A DNA stretch of 64,000 nucleotides from Cellulomonas fimi (GCF_012952065.1 NZ_JABCJJ010000006.1:1-64000), one strand, 5' to 3'. Positions 16,204-25,113 are shown, counted from the stretch's first letter. Notes: generated by a model from the sequence alone, not told the origin. Program-made: numbers and translations.

Positions 16204-18411
16204 ATGTCCCGCTCGAACGCTAGACGATCAGAGGCGGTTGTGGTCAATTTCGTGACGCCCGACCCTCCGGCGCTCTCGCTCGCCGACGTGCGGGACCGGG
16301 CCCTCCAGGCGACCGACGTCTCGTTCGTCATCACGGACGCGACCCGCCCGGGCACGCCCATCGTCTGGGTCAACGACGCGTTCACGCGGACCACGGGGTA
16401 CACCGCCGAGGAGGTCGTCGGCCGTAACCCCAACCTGCTGCGCGGCCCGGCGACCGACGACGTCACCGCGGCGCCGCTGAGCGCGGCGGTCACCGAGGAG
16501 CGACCGGGGACCGCGACGGTGCTCAACTACCGCAAGGACGGGCGACCGTTCTGGAACCAGGTCTCGGTCTCGCCCGTCCACGACGACGCCGGGCGGCTGA
16601 CCCACTGGGTCGGCGTCCAGGTCGACGTGACGGCGCAGGTCGACACCCAGGAGGCGCAGGTCGAGGCCGTCAAGGTCGAGCGGCGCGCGCGCACGGGGCT
16701 CGCGATCGTGACCCAGGTGTCGGAGCTGCTCACGGAGCTCAACGACCCGCACATCCTCGCCGACATCGCCGGGCTGCTCCAGCACGAGGTGGTCGTCTGG
16801 GCCCGCTTCTACCTCGACGACGGCGGGCTCCACCCGGCCGAGGGCATCGACGCCCACGCCGCGGCCCGGGGTCGCGGACGCCGCCACGGCCCGCCCCCGC
16901 ACGCGACCGTGCACCAGCTGACCCCCCTCCCCGAGGCCGCCGCCGCGGCGGCCGACGCCGGGCCCGACGCGGTCCAGAAGCTGCTCGACGGCGTCGCCGA
17001 CGGCCCGCTCGAGCTCGACGTGTCGAGGGTGCCGGACGACGACTCGGCGTCGGGCTGGCTGAGCGGCGAGCTGCGCCCGTCGCTCGTCGCGCTGCCCGGC
17101 GCGCCGACGCGTGTCGTCGTGATGCCCATCGGTGGACGACGGCGCGTCCTCGGCCTGCTCGTCGTCGTCCCGTTCGCCGCCGCGGGCGAGGGGCCGGGCG
17201 AGGGGCTCGCCGATCTCGACGACAGCGCGCGTACCGTCCTGTACCTCACCGCCCGGCGCGTCGGCATGGCGGTCGACAACGTCCGTCTCTACGCCCGCGA
17301 GCACGAGCTCGCCGAGACGCTCCAGCGCGCGATGCTCCCCGAGCAGGCCGAGGTCCAGGGCCTCGACATCTGGACGTACTACGCGCCCAACTCGGAGCAC
17401 GCCCAGGTGGGCGGCGACTGGTACGACGTGCTGCAGATCGCGCCCGACGTGGTGGGCATCGTGATCGGCGACGTCGTCGGGCACGACGTCGAGGCGGCCG
17501 CCTCCATGGGCCAGCTCCGGTCGGTGGTGCGCGCCTACGCGTACGAGATCGAGACGCCGGGACCGGTGCTCGAACGCGTCGACCAGCTCGTGGCCGGCAT
17601 GCGGATCCCGCGGGCTGCGAGCCTCGTGCTCGCGACGCTCCGGCGCAGCGCGAGCGGGTGGGACCTCGAGTACTCGCGGGCCGGGCACCTGCCCGCCCTC
17701 CTCGTGCGCGACGGCCACGCCACCCAGCTCGCGGACGCCCCGGGCCAGCTCGTCGGGTTCGGCGGCCGGCCGCGCGCGACCGGCCGGAGCGACCTGCGGC
17801 CCGGTGACGTGCTCATCTTCTACACGGACGGCCTGATCGAGCGGCGCGACCGGTCGCTCCAGGCGGGCATCCAGGCGCTGTGCGACGCGGCCGAGCAGGT
17901 CGTGGCGATCGACTCCGCCGGCGTGGGCGAGGAGGTCCTGTCGCGGCTCGCTGACGCGCCCGAGGACGACGTCGCCGTCGTCGTCGTGCGGGTGCCCGAC
18001 CCCGAGTCCGACCACGACAGGCTCCAGCGCAGCCCGCGCCGGCGCCGGTGGCAGCTGCCGAGCGAGCCCGCCTCGATCGGGCGTGCGCGCCACGCGGTCC
18101 TGCGCACGTGCCGCGCATGGGACCTCCCGGATGCGGCGAGCGCCGAGCTCGTGGTGTCCGAGCTCGTCGCGAACGCGGTGCTGCACGGCTGGGGGCACGT
18201 CGCGCTGCGGCTGTTCGACACGGGGGACGGGCTGCGGATCGAGGTCGAGGACGCGAACCCCGCGCCGCCCGTGGCGACCGACGGTCACCCCGGGCGCGTC
18301 GGCGGGTACGGGATCCAGATCGTCGAGCGGCTCGCGGACTGGGGCTGGCGACCGAGCGGCACCGGCAAGCTCGTCTGGGCGCGCGTCCGCCCGGCCGCCG
18401 GCGACGGCTGA
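16204..18411 (+). CDS. LOV-like PAS / PP2C phosphatase / HATPase kinase fusion (RsbU-RsbW type)
   Basis: The 735-residue regulator begins with a LOV-type PAS domain (about 30-135). A GAF-like middle (about 160-350) is followed by a SpoIIE-type PP2C phosphatase (about 360-600) with VGGDWYDV, IGDVVGHDVEAA, AGHLPALL and DDVAVVVV. A GHKL HATPase (about 610-730) ends it, with SELVANAVLHG and GGYGIQIVERL. In the LOV motif the usual GRNCRFLQG is GRNPNLLRG, so the photoactive Cys is Pro76. The other flavin contacts (Asn108, Asn118, Gln139) are kept. The protein should both dephosphorylate and phosphorylate STAS partners. The start may be ATG 16204 or GTG 16252; both leave the domains intact. Confidence 0.9.
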   Translation: MSRSNARRSEAVVVNFVTPDPPALSLADVRDRALQATDVSFVITDATRPGTPIVWVNDAFTRTTGYTAEEVVGRNPNLLRGPATDDVTAAPLSAAVTEERPGTATVLNYRKDGRPFWNQVSVSPVHDDAGRLTHWVGVQVDVTAQVDTQEAQVEAVKVERRARTGLAIVTQVSELLTELNDPHILADIAGLLQHEVVVWARFYLDDGGLHPAEGIDAHAAARGRGRRHGPPPHATVHQLTPLPEAAAAAADAGPDAVQKLLDGVADGPLELDVSRVPDDDSASGWLSGELRPSLVALPGAPTRVVVMPIGGRRRVLGLLVVVPFAAAGEGPGEGLADLDDSARTVLYLTARRVGMAVDNVRLYAREHELAETLQRAMLPEQAEVQGLDIWTYYAPNSEHAQVGGDWYDVLQIAPDVVGIVIGDVVGHDVEAAASMGQLRSVVRAYAYEIETPGPVLERVDQLVAGMRIPRAASLVLATLRRSASGWDLEYSRAGHLPALLVRDGHATQLADAPGQLVGFGGRPRATGRSDLRPGDVLIFYTDGLIERRDRSLQAGIQALCDAAEQVVAIDSAGVGEEVLSRLADAPEDDVAVVVVRVPDPESDHDRLQRSPRRRRWQLPSEPASIGRARHAVLRTCRAWDLPDAASAELVVSELVANAVLHGWGHVALRLFDTGDGLRIEVEDANPAPPVATDGHPGRVGGYGIQIVERLADWGWRPSGTGKLVWARVRPAAGDG

Positions 18412-18438
18412 CCCGGCGGCTCTCACCAGGGTCGGCAC

Positions 18439-18513
18439 GGCTAGGTCCGGCGCGACTAGGTCCGGCGCGGCGAGGTCCGGCGCGGCGAGGTCCGGAGCGG
18501 CTAGGTCCGGCGC
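18439..18513. repeat. 15-bp tandem repeat, five copies
   Basis: Five copies of GGCTAGGTCCGGCGC and close variants run between the convergent phosphatase fusion and STAS genes. The last copy supplies the TAG stop and final codons of the minus-strand STAS gene, so repeat expansion appears to have set that gene's 3' end. Confidence 0.85.
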
Positions 18514-18893
18514 GGCTCGCGCCCCGACGGCGCCGACGCCGACGGCGGCGGGCGGAAGTCGGTCGGCTGCGCGGCGATCTCGCAGCGGTGGGCCTGGTCG
18601 ATCCGGAAGAGCTCGAGCGCGCCGCACACCTCGAGCACGAAGAGGTCGCGCGGGTCCGGCCCGCGCAGCACGGTCGCGCCGCCGCGGCGCCGCGACGAGT
18701 CCGCGAGCGAGATGAGGAACGCCGCGCCGGTCGAGTCCATGAACGTCAGCCGGCACATGTCGATCACGAGCAGCTGACGGCGCAGACCGGTCACGCGGGC
18801 GGCGATCTCGGGGAACTGGTCGCGCTCGGCGAGATCCAGGTCCCCGGCGACGACGAGCGTCGTGGTCGCGGGGGACGTGGCGATCTCGATCAT
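18501..18893 (-). CDS. STAS-domain protein (second anti-sigma antagonist)
   Basis: The 130-residue STAS protein has the phospho-site loop LTFMDSTGAAFLISL near residue 58. The partner-facing helix follows (SSRRRGGATVLRGP). A Pro/Arg-rich tail of about 20 residues ends in a tandem repeat. The ATG at 18893 is preferred, since GGAG lies 9 nt before it. A GTG at 18938 would add 15 residues. It converges with the PP2C/HATPase fusion, mirroring the first STAS gene on the other side. It could be a substrate of the phosphatase, a target of the kinase, or both. Confidence 0.87.
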   Translation of the reverse strand: MIEIATSPATTTLVVAGDLDLAERDQFPEIAARVTGLRRQLLVIDMCRLTFMDSTGAAFLISLADSSRRRGGATVLRGPDPRDLFVLEVCGALELFRIDQAHRCEIAAQPTDFRPPPSASAPSGREPRRT

Positions 18894-19105
18894 GGAGGCC
18901 TGCTCCGGGGCGTCGGGTGTGGCACCTCGGCGGCGCACGGCGGTCAGGACGACTCTAACCGGCTGTCAGCGGCCCGTGCATGCGCCCCGTGCTCCGCGCG
19001 TCGTCTGCCGTTCTGCCGTCGCCGTCGCAGCCGCCGTCCCCGTCGCAGCCACTGTCCCCGCCGTCGCCGTCCCGGCCGTCTCGCGGCGTCGACCACAATG
19101 GCTCC

Positions 19106-19552
19106 GTGAGCCACGACCACCCGAGCCCCCGTTCCCTCCTCAGCGGCCCCGACCCGGTGCTCCTGCCGGCGGACCACCCCGACACCGCCGCCCGCGCGGC
19201 CCTGGAGGCGGGCAGCCCCGTGCGCGACGTCGTCCCGCAGGAGCCCGCGTCGTCGTACGTCTGGGCGCTGCTCGCCGAGGAGGCGCTGGGCGCGACGCGG
19301 CCGGACCCGATCGCGGCGTACGCCTACGCCCGCACCGGCTACCACCGTGGGCTCGACGCGCTGCGGCGCGCGGGCTGGCGCGGGCAGGGCCCCGTGCCCG
19401 TGGACCACGTGCCCAACCAGGGCTTCCTGCGGGCGGTGCTCGCGCTCGCGGAGGCGGCCGAGGCGATCGGCGAGACCGCGGAGTCCGAGCGGTGCCGCCG
19501 GCTGCTCGTCGACAGTGGCACGACGCCGGAGGCGGTCGCCGCGCTGCGGTGA
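19106..19552 (+). CDS. DUF3151 protein
   Basis: The 148-residue protein matches the actinobacterial DUF3151 family: SLLSGPDPVLLP at the start, then AYAYARTGYHRGLDALRRAGWRG and VPNQGFLRAVLALAEAAEAIGE. It is mostly helical and resembles a small TPR-like fold, with no membrane segment. The function is unknown. In many actinobacteria it sits directly before purA, as here (185 bp upstream). A longer upstream frame consists of low-complexity Pro/Ser repeats and is rejected; GTG 19106 lies 6 nt after CACAAT, which could be a weak -10 box. Confidence 0.88.
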   Translation: MSHDHPSPRSLLSGPDPVLLPADHPDTAARAALEAGSPVRDVVPQEPASSYVWALLAEEALGATRPDPIAAYAYARTGYHRGLDALRRAGWRGQGPVPVDHVPNQGFLRAVLALAEAAEAIGETAESERCRRLLVDSGTTPEAVAALR

Positions 19553-19642
19553 CCGCAGGTGCCCACGACAGCGCGCAAGGCCGCGGGTGAACAGTTGACG
19601 CCCGCGTGGTCAAACGTTGACGTGCCGCGCGCTCCCGGGCGG

Positions 19643-19648
19643 TAACCT
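19643..19648 (+). promoter_or_regulatory. possible -10 (TAACCT) of the purA promoter
   Basis: TAACCT lies 89 nt before purA. Two TTGACG hexamers at 19595 and 19617 lie within a direct repeat, and the nearer one is 20 nt upstream, longer than the ideal 17-18 nt spacing. The 5' leader between here and 19738 shows no known riboswitch. Confidence 0.45.
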
Positions 19649-19737
19649 TTCGCGGGGCGCCGGACGACCGCCGGCCGCGTCCGGGCGCCGCGGTCTCACC
19701 GAGGCAGCCACCGAGACCGATCGGGAGTGGGGATCAC

Positions 19738-21024
19738 ATGCCAGCCGTCGTAGTCGTCGGTGCCCAGTGGGGCGACGAGGGCAAGGGCAAGGCGACCGAT
19801 CAGCTCGGGGCGCGCGTGGACTACGTCGTGAAGTTCAACGGCGGGAACAACGCGGGTCACACCGTGGTGATCGGCGACGAGAAGTACGCCCTGCACCTGC
19901 TGCCGTCGGGGATCCTGTCGCCCGGCGTCGTGCCCGTGATCGGCAACGGCGTCGTGATCGACATCGAGGTGCTCTTCCAGGAGCTGGACGCCCTCGTGGC
20001 GCGCGGCGTGGACGTCAGCAGGCTCCAGGTCTCGAGCGCCGCGCACGTGATCGCGCCGTACAACCGGACCCTGGACAAGGTCACCGAGCGGTTCCTCGGG
20101 AAGCGCCGGATCGGCACGACCGGCCGCGGCATCGGGCCGACGTACGCCGACAAGATCAGCCGCGTGGGCATCCGGGTCCAGGACCTGTTCGACGAGAAGA
20201 TCCTGCGGCAGAAGGTCGAGGGGGCCCTCGACCAGAAGAACCACCTGCTCGTGAAGGTCTACAACCGCCGCGCCATCACGGTCGACGAGACGGTCGACGA
20301 CCTCCTCACGTACGCCGAGCGGGTCCGCCCCATGGTGGCCGACACGACGCTCGTGCTGAATAAGGCGCTCGACGCCGGGAAGACCGTGCTCTTCGAGGGC
20401 GGTCAGGCCACGATGCTCGACGTCGACCACGGCACCTACCCGTTCGTCACGTCGTCCAACGCGACCGCGGGCGGGGCGTGCACCGGCTCGGGCGTCGGGC
20501 CGACGCGGATCGACCGCGTCATCGGCGTGATCAAGGCCTACACGACGCGCGTGGGCGAGGGCCCGTTCCCGAGCGAGCTGCTCGACGACATGGGCGAGTT
20601 CCTGCGGCAGACCGGCGGCGAGTTCGGCGTCACGACGGGTCGCCCGCGCCGGTGCGGGTGGTACGACGCGGTGATCGCCCGGTACTCGGGCCGCGTGAAC
20701 GGCCTCACCGACCTGGTGCTCACCAAGCTCGACGTGCTCACCGGCCTGGAGAAGGTGCCGGTCTGCGTGGCCTACGACGTCGACGGCGTGCGCCACGACG
20801 AGATGCCGCTCGACCAGAGCGACTTCCACCACGCCAGGCCCGTGCTCGAGGAGCTGCCCGGCTGGTCCGAGGACATCACGGGGGCGCGCACGTTCGAGGA
20901 CCTGCCGACGAACGCGCAGCGGTACGTGCTCGCGCTCGAGGAGATGTCGGGGACCAGGATCTCGGCGATCGGCGTCGGCCCCGATCGCGAGGCCACGATC
21001 GTCCGCCACGACCTTCTCGGCTGA
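19738..21024 (+). CDS. purA: adenylosuccinate synthetase
   Basis: The 428-residue enzyme joins IMP and aspartate using GTP to give adenylosuccinate, the first committed step to AMP. It starts [20 protein letters not shown], which contains the P-loop-like GDEGKGK with catalytic Asp. [23 protein letters not shown], the IMP-binding region [18 protein letters not shown] and [10 protein letters not shown] all follow the family order. The length is standard. ATG 19738 follows GGGAGTGGGG. Its neighbours, DUF3151 upstream and a broken acetyltransferase 4 bp downstream, are not purine enzymes. Confidence 0.97.
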   Translation: MPAVVVVGAQWGDEGKGKATDQLGARVDYVVKFNGGNNAGHTVVIGDEKYALHLLPSGILSPGVVPVIGNGVVIDIEVLFQELDALVARGVDVSRLQVSSAAHVIAPYNRTLDKVTERFLGKRRIGTTGRGIGPTYADKISRVGIRVQDLFDEKILRQKVEGALDQKNHLLVKVYNRRAITVDETVDDLLTYAERVRPMVADTTLVLNKALDAGKTVLFEGGQATMLDVDHGTYPFVTSSNATAGGACTGSGVGPTRIDRVIGVIKAYTTRVGEGPFPSELLDDMGEFLRQTGGEFGVTTGRPRRCGWYDAVIARYSGRVNGLTDLVLTKLDVLTGLEKVPVCVAYDVDGVRHDEMPLDQSDFHHARPVLEELPGWSEDITGARTFEDLPTNAQRYVLALEEMSGTRISAIGVGPDREATIVRHDLLG

Positions 21025-21028
21025 GCAT

Positions 21029-21314
21029 TTGAGCGGGGGCATGAGCGCCGCCCAGGTGCCCGTCGCGACGACGCCGGGCGGGGGAGTGCTCACCGCGCCC
21101 GGCGTACGCCTGCGACCGCTCGAGCAGGCGGACGCACGCGCCCTGTTCGACGCGCTCGACGACCCGCGTCTGGGCGGGCGGGTACGGGGGAGGCGCCGCC
21201 GGGTGGCCGTTGACGTCGGGCGACATGGAGACGTTCGTGGCCCGGATCCTCGGGCAGCCGGCGCACGCCGCGTTCGCGGTCGAGCTCACGCGGCCTGAGT
21301 CGGCGGGGTCCTGA
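21029..21314 (+). pseudogene. GNAT acetyltransferase remnant, frameshifted and truncated
   Basis: Reading from 21029, the frame encodes a GNAT N-terminal segment (GVRLRPLEQADARALFDALDDPR). At about 21166 it loses sense and becomes Arg/Gly-rich. In another frame the match resumes as VWAGGYGGGAAGWPLTSGDMETFVARIL and continues to AAFAVELTRPESAGS, then stops at 21312-21314. The acetyl-CoA-binding half of a normal GNAT (about 100 further residues) is missing. The break point coincides with a 16-bp tandem repeat. It begins 5 bp after purA and was probably once co-transcribed with it. Confidence 0.8.
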
Positions 21315-21355
21315 GCTGGCGGGGTCCTGAGTCCTGAGTCGGCGGGGTCCTGAGC
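21293..21355. repeat. 16-bp tandem repeat at the broken end of the GNAT remnant
   Basis: CCTGAGTCGGCGGGGT and shortened variants occur three to four times between the pseudogene and the convergent regulator gene. Deletion between such copies could have removed the 3' half of the acetyltransferase gene. Confidence 0.75.
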
Positions 21356-21379
21356 CACCGAGGTCCGGGCCGGCACAGG

Positions 21380-22942
21380 TCACGACGTCGCGTGCTGCTC
21401 CAGGAACGCGTAGACCTCGGTGTCGTCGACGCCCGGGAACGAGCCCTGCGGCAGCGGCGCGAGGATCTGCGCGTGCAGGTGCGCGCTCGGCCACGACTGG
21501 TCGGCCCAGCGCTGCGAGAGCTCGGCGGGCGGCCGGCGGCAGCAGGTCTCGTCGGGGCACCGGGAGACGGTGTGGCGCTTGGTCTCGCGCCCGCGGAACC
21601 ACTTGCTGTGGGCGTACGGCACCCCCACGGTGATCGAGAACTGGCCCGACGACGTCGACCCCGTCTGCGTCGTGCACCAGAAGGTCCCCTTCGGGGTGTC
21701 CGTGTACTGGTGGAACTCGGTCGTCCGGTTGCGGCGCGTGAACGCCACGCGGCCCGCCCACTGCCGGCACACGAGCTGGCCCTCGATCGCGCCGGTCGGG
21801 TCGGTGCGGAAGCCGACCCCGTCGTTCTCGTAGCCGCGGTACAGGGCGCCGTCGTCCCCTACGCGCAGGAAGTGCACGGGGATCCCCAGGTGGGCGGTCG
21901 CCAGGTTCGTGAACCGGTGCGCGGCCGCCTCGTGCGTGACGCCGAACGCGTCGCGGAAGTCCTCGATCGCCAGGTCCTTGTCGCGTTTGGCGGTCGAGAG
22001 GTACTCGATCGCGGCCGTCTGGGGGATCAGGCACGACGCCGCGAAGTAGTTGATCTCGAGCCGTTGCCGCAGGAAGTCGGCGTAGCTGGTGGGCCGTTCG
22101 TGCCCGAGCACGCGGTGCCCGATGGCCTGGAGCGCGAGCGACCGGAGCCCGTGGCCGCCGGGGATCGACGCGACCGGCAGGTAGATGCGCCCGTTGGCGA
22201 GATCGGTCACCGTGCGGGTCGAGTGCGGCAGGTCGGAGACGTGGATGATCGTGAACCCGAGCTGCTCGGCCATGCGGGCGACCGCGCGGTGCGTGAGCGC
22301 GCCGACGGTGTAGCCCGCGCTGCGCACCATCTGCTCGCCGAGCTCCTCGATCTCGGGCAGGTGGTTGTCGCGCGCCCGCATCCACAGGCGCAGCTCGGTG
22401 TTCGCCCGGCGGGCCTCCTCGGGGGTGGCGATCGACTCGTTCGCGCGCCGGGCCAGCTCGGCGTGCAGGCCGACGAGCGACTCGAGCGCCTCCATCGGCA
22501 GCTTGCGCCCGGGCTTCACCGGCGGCAGGCCGAGCGAGGCGTACAGCGAGCCGCGCTGCGCACGGTCGAGCGCGATCTCGAGCGCCGCCCGGCGGCTCGG
22601 CGGCTCGGTCGCGAGCAGGTCGGTGAGTGGGACCTCGAGCGCCTCGGCGATCGACCGGAGCAGCGACAGCCGCGGCTCGCGGTGGCCGTTCTCGATGAGC
22701 GAGAGCTGGCTCGGCGCGGTCCGCACGGCCGCCGAGAGCTGGTCGAGCGTGAGCGACCGCTCGGTGCGGAAGTGTCGGATGCGTCGGCCCAGGGTGATGA
22801 GGTCGGGGGCGACGGCGCGCGCGGTCTCGGCTGCGGCGTCGTCGGCGGTGGCGGTGCGGGGGGCGGTGCCGGTGCGGGGGGCGGTGCCGGTGCCGGTGCG
22901 GGGGGCGGGGCCGATCGGGCTGACTCGCGGGGCGGGGGGCAT
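21380..22942 (-). CDS. ramB: RamB-like XRE/short-chain fatty-acyl transcriptional regulator
   Basis: The 520-residue regulator has a disordered Pro/Thr repeat head (1-45). An XRE helix-turn-helix follows (about 50-110, LTLDQLSAAVRTAPSQLSLIENGHREP), then an IrrE/ImmA-like core in which the zinc site is replaced by GHRVLGHERP. A DUF2083-type C-terminal domain has Cys clusters (SRCPDETCCRR). This plan matches Corynebacterium RamB, which controls acetate and glyoxylate genes. It is divergent from pckG, so it may regulate gluconeogenesis here. ATG 22942 lies 6 nt after a minus-strand TACAGT box. An upstream in-frame ATG would overlap the pckG promoter. Confidence 0.88.
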   Translation of the reverse strand: MPPAPRVSPIGPAPRTGTGTAPRTGTAPRTATADDAAAETARAVAPDLITLGRRIRHFRTERSLTLDQLSAAVRTAPSQLSLIENGHREPRLSLLRSIAEALEVPLTDLLATEPPSRRAALEIALDRAQRGSLYASLGLPPVKPGRKLPMEALESLVGLHAELARRANESIATPEEARRANTELRLWMRARDNHLPEIEELGEQMVRSAGYTVGALTHRAVARMAEQLGFTIIHVSDLPHSTRTVTDLANGRIYLPVASIPGGHGLRSLALQAIGHRVLGHERPTSYADFLRQRLEINYFAASCLIPQTAAIEYLSTAKRDKDLAIEDFRDAFGVTHEAAAHRFTNLATAHLGIPVHFLRVGDDGALYRGYENDGVGFRTDPTGAIEGQLVCRQWAGRVAFTRRNRTTEFHQYTDTPKGTFWCTTQTGSTSSGQFSITVGVPYAHSKWFRGRETKRHTVSRCPDETCCRRPPAELSQRWADQSWPSAHLHAQILAPLPQGSFPGVDDTEVYAFLEQHATS

Positions 22943-22948
22943 GAGTTG

Positions 22949-22954
22949 ACTGTA
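22949..22954 (-). promoter_or_regulatory. -10 hexamer TACAGT, probable leaderless start of the ramB-like gene
   Basis: On the minus strand TACAGT is followed by 6 nt and ATG. It lies in the 119-bp divergent gap shared with pckG, a natural place for autoregulation and for pckG control. Confidence 0.5.
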
Positions 22955-23061
22955 GATGAAGAATCGACGATCTTTCTGAGCTTCCGCGTGGTCGGAGGTC
23001 GAATATTGCGGGAAGGTTGAGCTCACACCCGAAAGACGCGTCTCGTTGGGAGCTCAGACCC

Positions 23062-24960
23062 ATGACCATGCTCGAGAGTCCACTGGCCAACGCCCGCCGC
23101 ACGCGCCTCGAGCGGCCGGTCGTCGACGGCCTCGGCAGCACCGCACCGACAAGGCACGCGGTGCTGCTGGCCTGGGTCGCGCGCGTCGCGGAGCTCACGC
23201 AGCCCGCGCGCATCGAGTGGTGCGACGGCTCGGAGCACGAGTGGCGCCGCCTCACCGACCTCCTCGTCGAGCGCGGCACGTTCCAGCGGCTCAACCCCGA
23301 GAAGCGTCCGGACAGCTTCCTGGCCCGCTCGGCGCCGTCGGACGTCGCGCGCGTCGAGGACCGCACGTTCATCTGCTCCGAGCGCGAGGAGGACGCGGGG
23401 CCGACGAACAACTGGCGCGAGCCGGTCGCCATGCGCGGCGAGCTCGAGGGCGTGTTCGCCGGCTCGATGCGTGGCCGGACCATGTACGTGGTGCCGTTCT
23501 CCATGGGTCCGCTCGGTGGCCCGATCTCCCAGCTCGGCGTGCAGCTGACCGACTCGGCGTACGTCGCGGTCAGCATGCGGACGATGACGCGCATGGGCCG
23601 GGAGGCGCTCGCGCTGCTCGGGACCGACGGCGCGTTCGTGCCGGCCGTGCACTCGGTGGGTGCGCCGCTCGTGGCCGAGGACGGCACGATCGGTGAGGAG
23701 GGCGGCCCGCTCGACTCGTCGTGGCCGTGCAACGACACCAAGTACATCGCCCACTTCCCCGAGACCCGCGAGATCTGGTCCTTCGGCTCGGGCTACGGCG
23801 GCAACGCGCTGCTCGGCAAGAAGTGCTTCGCGCTGCGCATCGCGTCGGTCATGGCGCGCGACGAGGGCTGGCTGGCCGAGCACATGCTCGTCCTCAAGGT
23901 CACGTCGCCCGAGGGCCGCGCGTTCCACGTCGCCGCCGCCTTCCCGTCGGCGTGCGGTAAGACGAACCTCGCGATGCTCAGCCCGACGATCCCGGGCTGG
24001 AAGGTCGAGACGATCGGCGACGACATCGCGTGGATGCGTCCGGGTCCCGACGGCCGGCTGCGCGCCATCAACCCCGAGGCGGGCTTCTTCGGCGTCGCGC
24101 CCGGCACGGGCTACGCGACGAACCCGAACGCCATCGCGACGATGACCGAGCGCACGATCTTCACGAACGTCGCCCTGACGGACGACGGCGACGTGTGGTG
24201 GGAGGGCCTGACCGACGAGAAGCCCGCGCACCTGACGGACTGGCTCGGCCAGGACTGGACGCCCGACGCCGGTCGTCCCGCCGCGCACCCCAACTCGCGC
24301 TTCACAGTCGCCGCGAGCCAGTGCCCGACCATCGCCGACGACTGGGAGGCGCCCGAGGGCGTCGCGATCGACGCGATCCTCTTCGGCGGGCGCCGCGCCT
24401 CCAACGTGCCGCTCGTCGCGCAGTCGTTCGACTGGGCGCACGGGGTGTTCATGGGCGCGACGATCTCGTCCGAGCAGACGGCCGCCGCCGAGGGCACGGT
24501 CGGCGCGCTGCGCCGCGACCCGTTCGCGATGCTGCCGTTCTGCGGCTACAACATGGCGGACTACTGGGGCCACTGGCTCCGGATGGGGCGCAAGCTCGGG
24601 GAGGCCGGTCGCCCGCTGATCTTCCAGGTGAACTGGTTCCGCAAGGGTGAGGACGGCCGCTTCCTGTGGCCCGGGTTCGGCGAGAACTCGCGCGTCCTGG
24701 AGTGGATCCTGCGCCGGGTGGAAGGCACCGCAGACGCGGTCCCTGCACCGGTCGGGTACCTCCCGGCCGACGGCGCCCTGCGGCTCGAGGGTCTCGACCT
24801 GCCCGACGAGGACGTCCGCGCCCTCTTCGAGGTGGACCCGCGGTCGTGGCTCGCCGAGGCGGACCTGACGGAGGAGTACTTCGGGCAGTTCGGTGCCAAC
24901 CTGCCGACCGAGATGAGCGACCAGCTCGTCGCGCTGCGCGACCGGCTCGCCGGCGCCTGA
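23062..24960 (+). CDS. pckG: phosphoenolpyruvate carboxykinase (GTP)
   Basis: The 632-residue enzyme converts oxaloacetate and GTP to phosphoenolpyruvate, CO2 and GDP, the entry to gluconeogenesis and a C4/C3 balance point. The GTP-type kinase-1a loop [12 protein letters not shown] lies near residue 294 with the reactive Cys. [20 protein letters not shown], the metal-binding NWFRKGEDG and the guanine-binding [10 protein letters not shown] are also present. The ATG at 23062 is preceded by GGGAGC. A frame extension of 15 codons is rejected because it runs into the promoter gap. A perfect hairpin follows the gene. Confidence 0.97.
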   Translation: MTMLESPLANARRTRLERPVVDGLGSTAPTRHAVLLAWVARVAELTQPARIEWCDGSEHEWRRLTDLLVERGTFQRLNPEKRPDSFLARSAPSDVARVEDRTFICSEREEDAGPTNNWREPVAMRGELEGVFAGSMRGRTMYVVPFSMGPLGGPISQLGVQLTDSAYVAVSMRTMTRMGREALALLGTDGAFVPAVHSVGAPLVAEDGTIGEEGGPLDSSWPCNDTKYIAHFPETREIWSFGSGYGGNALLGKKCFALRIASVMARDEGWLAEHMLVLKVTSPEGRAFHVAAAFPSACGKTNLAMLSPTIPGWKVETIGDDIAWMRPGPDGRLRAINPEAGFFGVAPGTGYATNPNAIATMTERTIFTNVALTDDGDVWWEGLTDEKPAHLTDWLGQDWTPDAGRPAAHPNSRFTVAASQCPTIADDWEAPEGVAIDAILFGGRRASNVPLVAQSFDWAHGVFMGATISSEQTAAAEGTVGALRRDPFAMLPFCGYNMADYWGHWLRMGRKLGEAGRPLIFQVNWFRKGEDGRFLWPGFGENSRVLEWILRRVEGTADAVPAPVGYLPADGALRLEGLDLPDEDVRALFEVDPRSWLAEADLTEEYFGQFGANLPTEMSDQLVALRDRLAGA

Positions 24961-25020
24961 CGCACCCGACCCGCCCGACCAGCCCGACCCGCCCGACCAG
25001 CCCGACCAGCAGGGCGCCAC

Positions 25021-25067
25021 GAGGTCCCGCATGATCACCGCCAGGGGGCGTGATCATGCGGGACCTC
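25021..25067. terminator. perfect 18-bp hairpin between pckG and purD
   Basis: GAGGTCCCGCATGATCAC, an 11-nt loop, and the exact complement. It lies 60 bp past pckG and ends 33 bp before the purD -10 box. It is a terminator by position. The TGATCA-containing arm could also be a dispersed palindromic repeat. Before it, 24963-25012 is a CCCGACC-rich direct repeat. Confidence 0.8.
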
Positions 25068-25099
25068 TGCCGTGCAGCCGCGACTCATGCGGCGGCGAC

Positions 25100-25105
25100 T
25101 AGGCT
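25100..25105 (+). promoter_or_regulatory. -10 hexamer TAGGCT, probable leaderless start of purD
   Basis: TAGGCT is followed by 8 nt and the GTG start of purD; no Shine-Dalgarno sequence lies between. Confidence 0.55.
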
Positions 25106-25113
25106 CACGCACC

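Noticed and set aside
16228-18756. 842-codon minus-strand ORF opposite the LOV/PP2C fusion
   Set aside because: It is a GC shadow; the plus-strand frame contains the complete LOV, PP2C and HATPase motifs.
19649-19737. Purine riboswitch in the purA leader
   Set aside because: I could not see the conserved core or the three-way junction of known purine or PreQ1 riboswitches in these 89 nt.
21029-21298. Intact 89-codon gene after purA
   Set aside because: Its second half is Arg/Gly-rich nonsense, while another frame continues the GNAT match; it is better read as a frameshifted remnant.
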